Under the pieces are notes generated by a model. The model did no database searches. It was not told the origin of the DNA and saw only the letters and a list, made by a program, of their open reading frames with translations. The position numbers were made by a program, and so were the translations under genes. A stretch of DNA of 64,000 nucleotides, taken from contig NZ_VDCS01000005.1 of NCBI RefSeq assembly GCF_006265225.1, positions 186,001 through 250,000 on the forward strand, in the 5' to 3' direction. Positions 63,873 through 64,000 of this stretch are shown here, piece after piece. Each line of letters begins with the position of its first letter. Position 1 is the first letter of the stretch. This stretch comes from Allotamlana fucoidanivorans (lineage in GTDB: Bacteria; Bacteroidota; Bacteroidia; Flavobacteriales; Flavobacteriaceae).

Positions 63873-64000
63873 TAATATCCAAAATCTTGTTTAATAGACT
63901 CGGCACGTTCAAGCACTTCATCTTTTGTAATTCCTGCAATCTCATCAAAAGTATAGGCAGATTGATATGTTCTCATAGCCCGCTTGGGATCACCCGTTTC
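63872..64000 (-). CDS. 3' end of a gene upstream of radA, identity unknown
   Basis: Forty-two residues are visible, starting at the window edge with ETGDPKRAMRTYQSAYTFDE and ending in RAESIKQDFGY. The frame is open from the edge to a TAA that overlaps the radA start (TAATG). The segment looks like the helical end of a soluble protein. I cannot name a family from this much. Codon use resembles its neighbours, so it is a real gene cut by the window. Confidence 0.7.
   Translation of the reverse strand, partial: ETGDPKRAMRTYQSAYTFDEIAGITKDEVLERAESIKQDFGY

Overview
The window is chromosomal DNA of a low-GC bacterium of the family Flavobacteriaceae (Bacteroidetes), probably marine or free-living. 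The evidence is consistent across the window: paired amt genes with an OmpL-like porin, SusC-type TonB-dependent receptors with an N-terminal carboxypeptidase-regulatory-like domain, DUF5689, DUF2480 and DUF3078 proteins, two very large secreted proteins with type IX secretion (T9SS) C-terminal sorting domains, an IleS of over 1100 residues, and promoter-like TAnnTTTG elements of the Bacteroidetes type. I see no rRNA, tRNA, CRISPR array, prophage or insertion sequence; the base composition looks uniform and most genes are ordinary core genes.

Layout. 1-2297: 3' part of PEP carboxylase. 2728-13435: a nitrogen-assimilation island. An outer-membrane porin, amt2, P-II and amt1 run leftward; gltB-gltD (GOGAT) run rightward; an AT-rich 500-bp divergent region between them carries a long inverted repeat. 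13515-16318: a small Fe-S maturation group (SufE, a DUF59/SufT-like protein, DUF2480) with a DUF3078 barrel protein. 16467-19950: PBP1A-HflX. 20063-32823: a cluster of two endonuclease/exonuclease/phosphatase-family nucleases, a lipoprotein endonuclease I, two TonB receptors, a DUF5689 lipoprotein and a four-repeat lipoprotein. I interpret it as an extracellular nucleic-acid scavenging locus. Its second receptor gene is interrupted by one in-frame TAA. 33003-40269: Pgi, an M23 lipoprotein peptidase, tryptophan 2,3-dioxygenase and a DUF3108 protein, then 4-hydroxyphenylpyruvate dioxygenase and homogentisate dioxygenase (aromatic amino-acid catabolism). 40483-44533: patatin/BamA-like protein and UvrC. 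44748-47587: a tightly coupled operon of a retropepsin-like RimB protein, RimK, an aspartoacylase-family hydrolase and 5-formyl-THF cyclo-ligase. 47584-54023: an OmpA-like secreted protein, LspA, a DksA-family protein and IleS. 54152-62222: two paralogous giant LamG/T9SS surface proteins. 62514-64000: RadA and the 3' end of another gene.

Working together. The nitrogen block links outer-membrane entry (porin), inner-membrane ammonium uptake (Amt), its sensor (P-II) and the assimilation enzyme (GltBD). The nuclease/TonB cluster could cut extracellular DNA or RNA at the surface and import products. The two giant T9SS proteins share not only their C-terminal halves but also their upstream DNA: a near-identical proximal promoter block, a 27-bp box and an array of four CGAYAAAA-like boxes phased at about 21 bp. 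That duplicated control region is, to me, the least explained signal in the window and points to a dedicated regulator of LytTR or similar type. This last point is inference from spacing only.
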